Under the pieces are notes generated by a model. The model did no database searches. It saw nothing but the letters and a program-made list of their open reading frames with translations, and was not told where the DNA came from. 64,000 bases of DNA from Saprospiraceae bacterium (GTDB lineage Bacteria; Bacteroidota; Bacteroidia; Chitinophagales; Saprospiraceae). The position numbers and the translations under genes were made by a program. Each line of letters begins with the position of its first letter. Position 1 is the stretch's first letter. The stretch spans positions 62,001-126,000 of the forward strand of contig JAHDGU010000003.1 in assembly GCA_020627535.1 (NCBI GenBank). Direction: 5' to 3'. Shown piece by piece: positions 61,843 to 64,000 of the stretch.

Positions 61843-64000
61843 CTAGTGGACCACTTGCACTTTCTTGATGATACGCTCAGAGCTCGTCATCACCTCAAGC
61901 AAGTAGAAGCCATCGGGCAGATCAGATACATCGAGCTGTCTGCGCTCATGTTGTAGTCCTAGCTGTTGTTGGATAACTCTGCCGCTCAAGTCCATGAGAT
62001 GCATCTCCGAGATCTGATCAGATCCATTAAGGTGGACAGTAAGCTCATCTCCAACAGGATTGGGATAAACATAAAGCAAGGATTCTTTAACCTCCGGGTC
62101 ATTTTGCTCCGTGCCATCATATTTAACAGTCATGATGCTCTCAGAACCAGGGATCTTCACTTCCCTGCCATCTCCACGCTGAGCGTAAATGTCATCGATG
62201 CGAATCTTGTAGTCTCTGAATAGAATGTCACCTGACTGGAATCCTTCAATGTCTTCGTCTCCTACGATAAATACAACCTCTCCGATTTTTCCACCACCGC
62301 TCACTGCTCGGCCATCAGTTCGTGTAATCGCCGCATCTATCTTTCCTTCGAAAGGAACTACTCCAAGGTCTAGCGAAGGACCATCTAGAGTTAACCAACT
62401 ATCATGTTCTGCAATGAACCGCATCGAGCCACTATCTACTACATTGACATTGTAGTCTAGAGAAAAACTCAAACCGTGGTAATCGATCATTGGATAAGTC
62501 TCATTCCCAGCGTAAATGGATATGATCGCTAGATCACCTGTAGTTACATCAGGAGTCTCAATGACCAAATCGAAGGGATATGCTTTGATATCGTAGTCCT
62601 CATCTGGAATCACTGTATGTACCGAGTAGTAATTCTCAAGGATTTTGGATGTGTCACTCGATAATAGAATGCCATCACCGTCGGTATCTACATGCTTGAT
62701 ATTGCTACCATTGGATGCTAGCTCCCAACGCCAGTCCTCACAGTGCTGTCCGTACCATTCTTCGGCTTCAGCTTCCGGTCTACTAGGCCCGGAAAGACCC
62801 ATGTGCCATCCGAGGGGTAAAAGGTCTCTCACATTGACCTTGCCATCACTATTCGCATCACCAGGCCAAACGCAATTCTGTACACAAGGACAGGTCGTGT
62901 CCGGTACAAGATCTAAGACAATCACTTCAATCCTTACCGGTGTACAGCTATCTGCACCTGTAACACAGTATTGTATCTCAAACTCATCAGTCCCTACGTA
63001 ATCCTGATCAGGATCGTATACTACTTGGTTGTACCCATATACCTCGTGGCAGTCAATATAGATGTATTGATAGCCTGGAAAAGGTGTCAAATGGCCATTG
63101 ATCGGATCTTGGACTACTTCAAAATCAAAACTCAATACCGGGACCTCGTAGTTGAGGATCACCGGAGTATTTTTCGGAGTCACGATGTGATACAAATCAT
63201 CATTCATCGGTTCGTGGTCATCCACGTAGATGTATACGTCCGCTGTTTCACAACTGATGTCAAAGACATCACAAATCGTGTAATTGAACTTCACAAGTCC
63301 TTCAAAATCATCTTCTGGCGTGTAGTGAAACTCTCCATCACCGAGGTAGACTAGTTCGCCAGCAGGGTCAAAATAGTCGTCAATGGGAAAGTTATCCGTC
63401 AGATCATTGTCAAATACATTGAAAGAGATGGCATTATTGCGAGAAGTGTACACATAATCATCGATGGCAAAACCATTTTGATCTGGCACGTAGATGACTG
63501 TGACCACGACAGTCCTGGTCACCCCCTCGGGGTTCATAAGCTGGAAAGTGTCTTGCCCACTGAAATCTTCATCTGGCGTGTAGAGCACAACATCGTTCCC
63601 GACTGAATCCACTGTTCCGTGTAGAGGATCAATGTTTACATCAAAATCACTTCCTGGAAGAAGAACCGTAAGGGCAGTATTCTTGGAAGTTGAATATTTC
63701 ACTGTGTCAGAATCCGGCTCAATATCAGGATCCACTACACATACCGAGACCTGTCCACTTGCGCAAGTACCTATACTGTCACAAGCGACATAGTTGATGT
63801 AAGCCATGCCCAAGAAGTCTGGTGTCGGAGTGAATGATATGCTATGATCCGAGGCTATCTCAGCATCGCCGTTATTCACTAGGGCTAGATGTGTAATCTC
63901 CAGCCCTCCAGCACTCGTGCTATCATTGGCAACGACGTCGAAGATATTGTTCTCTGTATTGACCACAACTGAGATGTAGTCCTTCTGCGGTATCACTACG
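61843..64000 (-). CDS. Large T9SS-secreted protein with cadherin-like repeats, dockerin-like motifs and cohesin-like domain (5' end outside window)
   Basis: The frame is open to the right edge, so at least 718 C-terminal residues are seen. Residues 1-380 carry about four Ig/cadherin-like tandem domains, each with a pattern such as FNVFDNDLTDNFPIDDY and GEFHYTPEDDFEGLVKFNYT. Then come two calcium loops of dockerin type (GDANSDGKVNVRDLLPLG and DTDGDGILLSSDTSKILENY). A cohesin-like beta domain (TGDLAIISIYAGNE, SFSLDYNVNVV, GGGKIGEVVFIVGD) follows, then a T9SS type A sorting domain (YVYPNPVGDELTVHL, LSGRVIQQQLG, DLPDGFYLLEV). It is exported across the outer membrane by T9SS and is probably a cell-surface adhesin or structural protein. 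The 151-bp gap to the LytTR gene holds nothing recognised. Confidence 0.88.
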   Translation of the reverse strand, partial: VVIPQKDYISVVVNTENNIFDVVANDSTSAGGLEITHLALVNNGDAEIASDHSISFTPTPDFLGMAYINYVACDSIGTCASGQVSVCVVDPDIEPDSDTVKYSTSKNTALTVLLPGSDFDVNIDPLHGTVDSVGNDVVLYTPDEDFSGQDTFQLMNPEGVTRTVVVTVIYVPDQNGFAIDDYVYTSRNNAISFNVFDNDLTDNFPIDDYFDPAGELVYLGDGEFHYTPEDDFEGLVKFNYTICDVFDISCETADVYIYVDDHEPMNDDLYHIVTPKNTPVILNYEVPVLSFDFEVVQDPINGHLTPFPGYQYIYIDCHEVYGYNQVVYDPDQDYVGTDEFEIQYCVTGADSCTPVRIEVIVLDLVPDTTCPCVQNCVWPGDANSDGKVNVRDLLPLGWHMGLSGPSRPEAEAEEWYGQHCEDWRWELASNGSNIKHVDTDGDGILLSSDTSKILENYYSVHTVIPDEDYDIKAYPFDLVIETPDVTTGDLAIISIYAGNETYPMIDYHGLSFSLDYNVNVVDSGSMRFIAEHDSWLTLDGPSLDLGVVPFEGKIDAAITRTDGRAVSGGGKIGEVVFIVGDEDIEGFQSGDILFRDYKIRIDDIYAQRGDGREVKIPGSESIMTVKYDGTEQNDPEVKESLLYVYPNPVGDELTVHLNGSDQISEMHLMDLSGRVIQQQLGLQHERRQLDVSDLPDGFYLLEVMTSSERIIKKVQVVH

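Overview
The window is chromosomal DNA from a member of the Bacteroidota, most likely a Saprospiria-like (Lewinella/Haliscomenobacter-type) organism. The evidence is a SusC/SusD pair, type IX secretion (T9SS) C-terminal sorting domains, a DUF4296 lipoprotein, LytS/LytTR regulators, the near absence of Shine-Dalgarno sequences, and promoters of the Bacteroidetes form TTTG-N19-TAnnTTTG. No plasmid, phage, transposase or CRISPR array is visible.

Layout. (1) 1-8.3 kb: a leftward SusC-SusD outer-membrane uptake operon followed by an FG-GAP/UnbV lipoprotein, with a divergent sodium:solute symporter. (2) 8.3-12.2 kb: a repeat-rich stretch holding a rhodanese lipoprotein and a secreted amidohydrolase. 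(3) 12.2-39.4 kb: a large surface-glycan locus. A rightward arm (13.3-19.4 kb) has two sulfotransferases, a three-gene set for a 3-acetamido-3,6-dideoxyhexose nucleotide sugar, a Wzx-type flippase and a glycosyltransferase. A leftward arm (35.7-19.4 kb) has at least eight glycosyltransferase genes, two more sulfotransferases, an epimerase, a methyltransferase, a Wzm/Wzt ABC exporter and an unknown membrane-protein/lipoprotein pair. A short rightward arm (35.8-39.4 kb) has two GT-C-like membrane proteins and a DPM1-like glycosyltransferase. About 13.3-28.7 kb is visibly more AT-rich than its surroundings and looks acquired. (4) 39.4-40.3 kb: tRNA-Ser(UGA) followed by palindromes and tandem repeats. 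(5) 40.2-61.7 kb: housekeeping genes, namely prfB (with its programmed +1 frameshift), an FKBP lipoprotein, an NrnA-type DHH phosphoesterase, ndk, mutS2, tamB, folP, an M23 peptidase, a PhoR/PhoB-like pair, a DUF4296 lipoprotein, sixA, a SWIM protein, yqgE, fabD, folE and a LytS/LytTR pair. (6) 61.8-64 kb: the C-terminal part of a large T9SS-secreted, cadherin-like/dockerin-like surface protein.

How the genes may work together (inference). The glycan locus would build a heteropolysaccharide containing an N-acetylated amino-dideoxy sugar and probably sulfate. The NrnA-type protein could recycle the PAP left by sulfotransfer. Both a flippase and an ABC exporter are present, so two products or two assembly routes are possible.

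The most unusual signal is not a gene. A short hairpin, (A/C/G)TTT plus a 3-4 bp stem plus a GNRA-type tetraloop, recurs about 18 times on both strands, inside and outside genes. Its stem sequences change in a compensating way. It is absent from the AT-rich glycan island.
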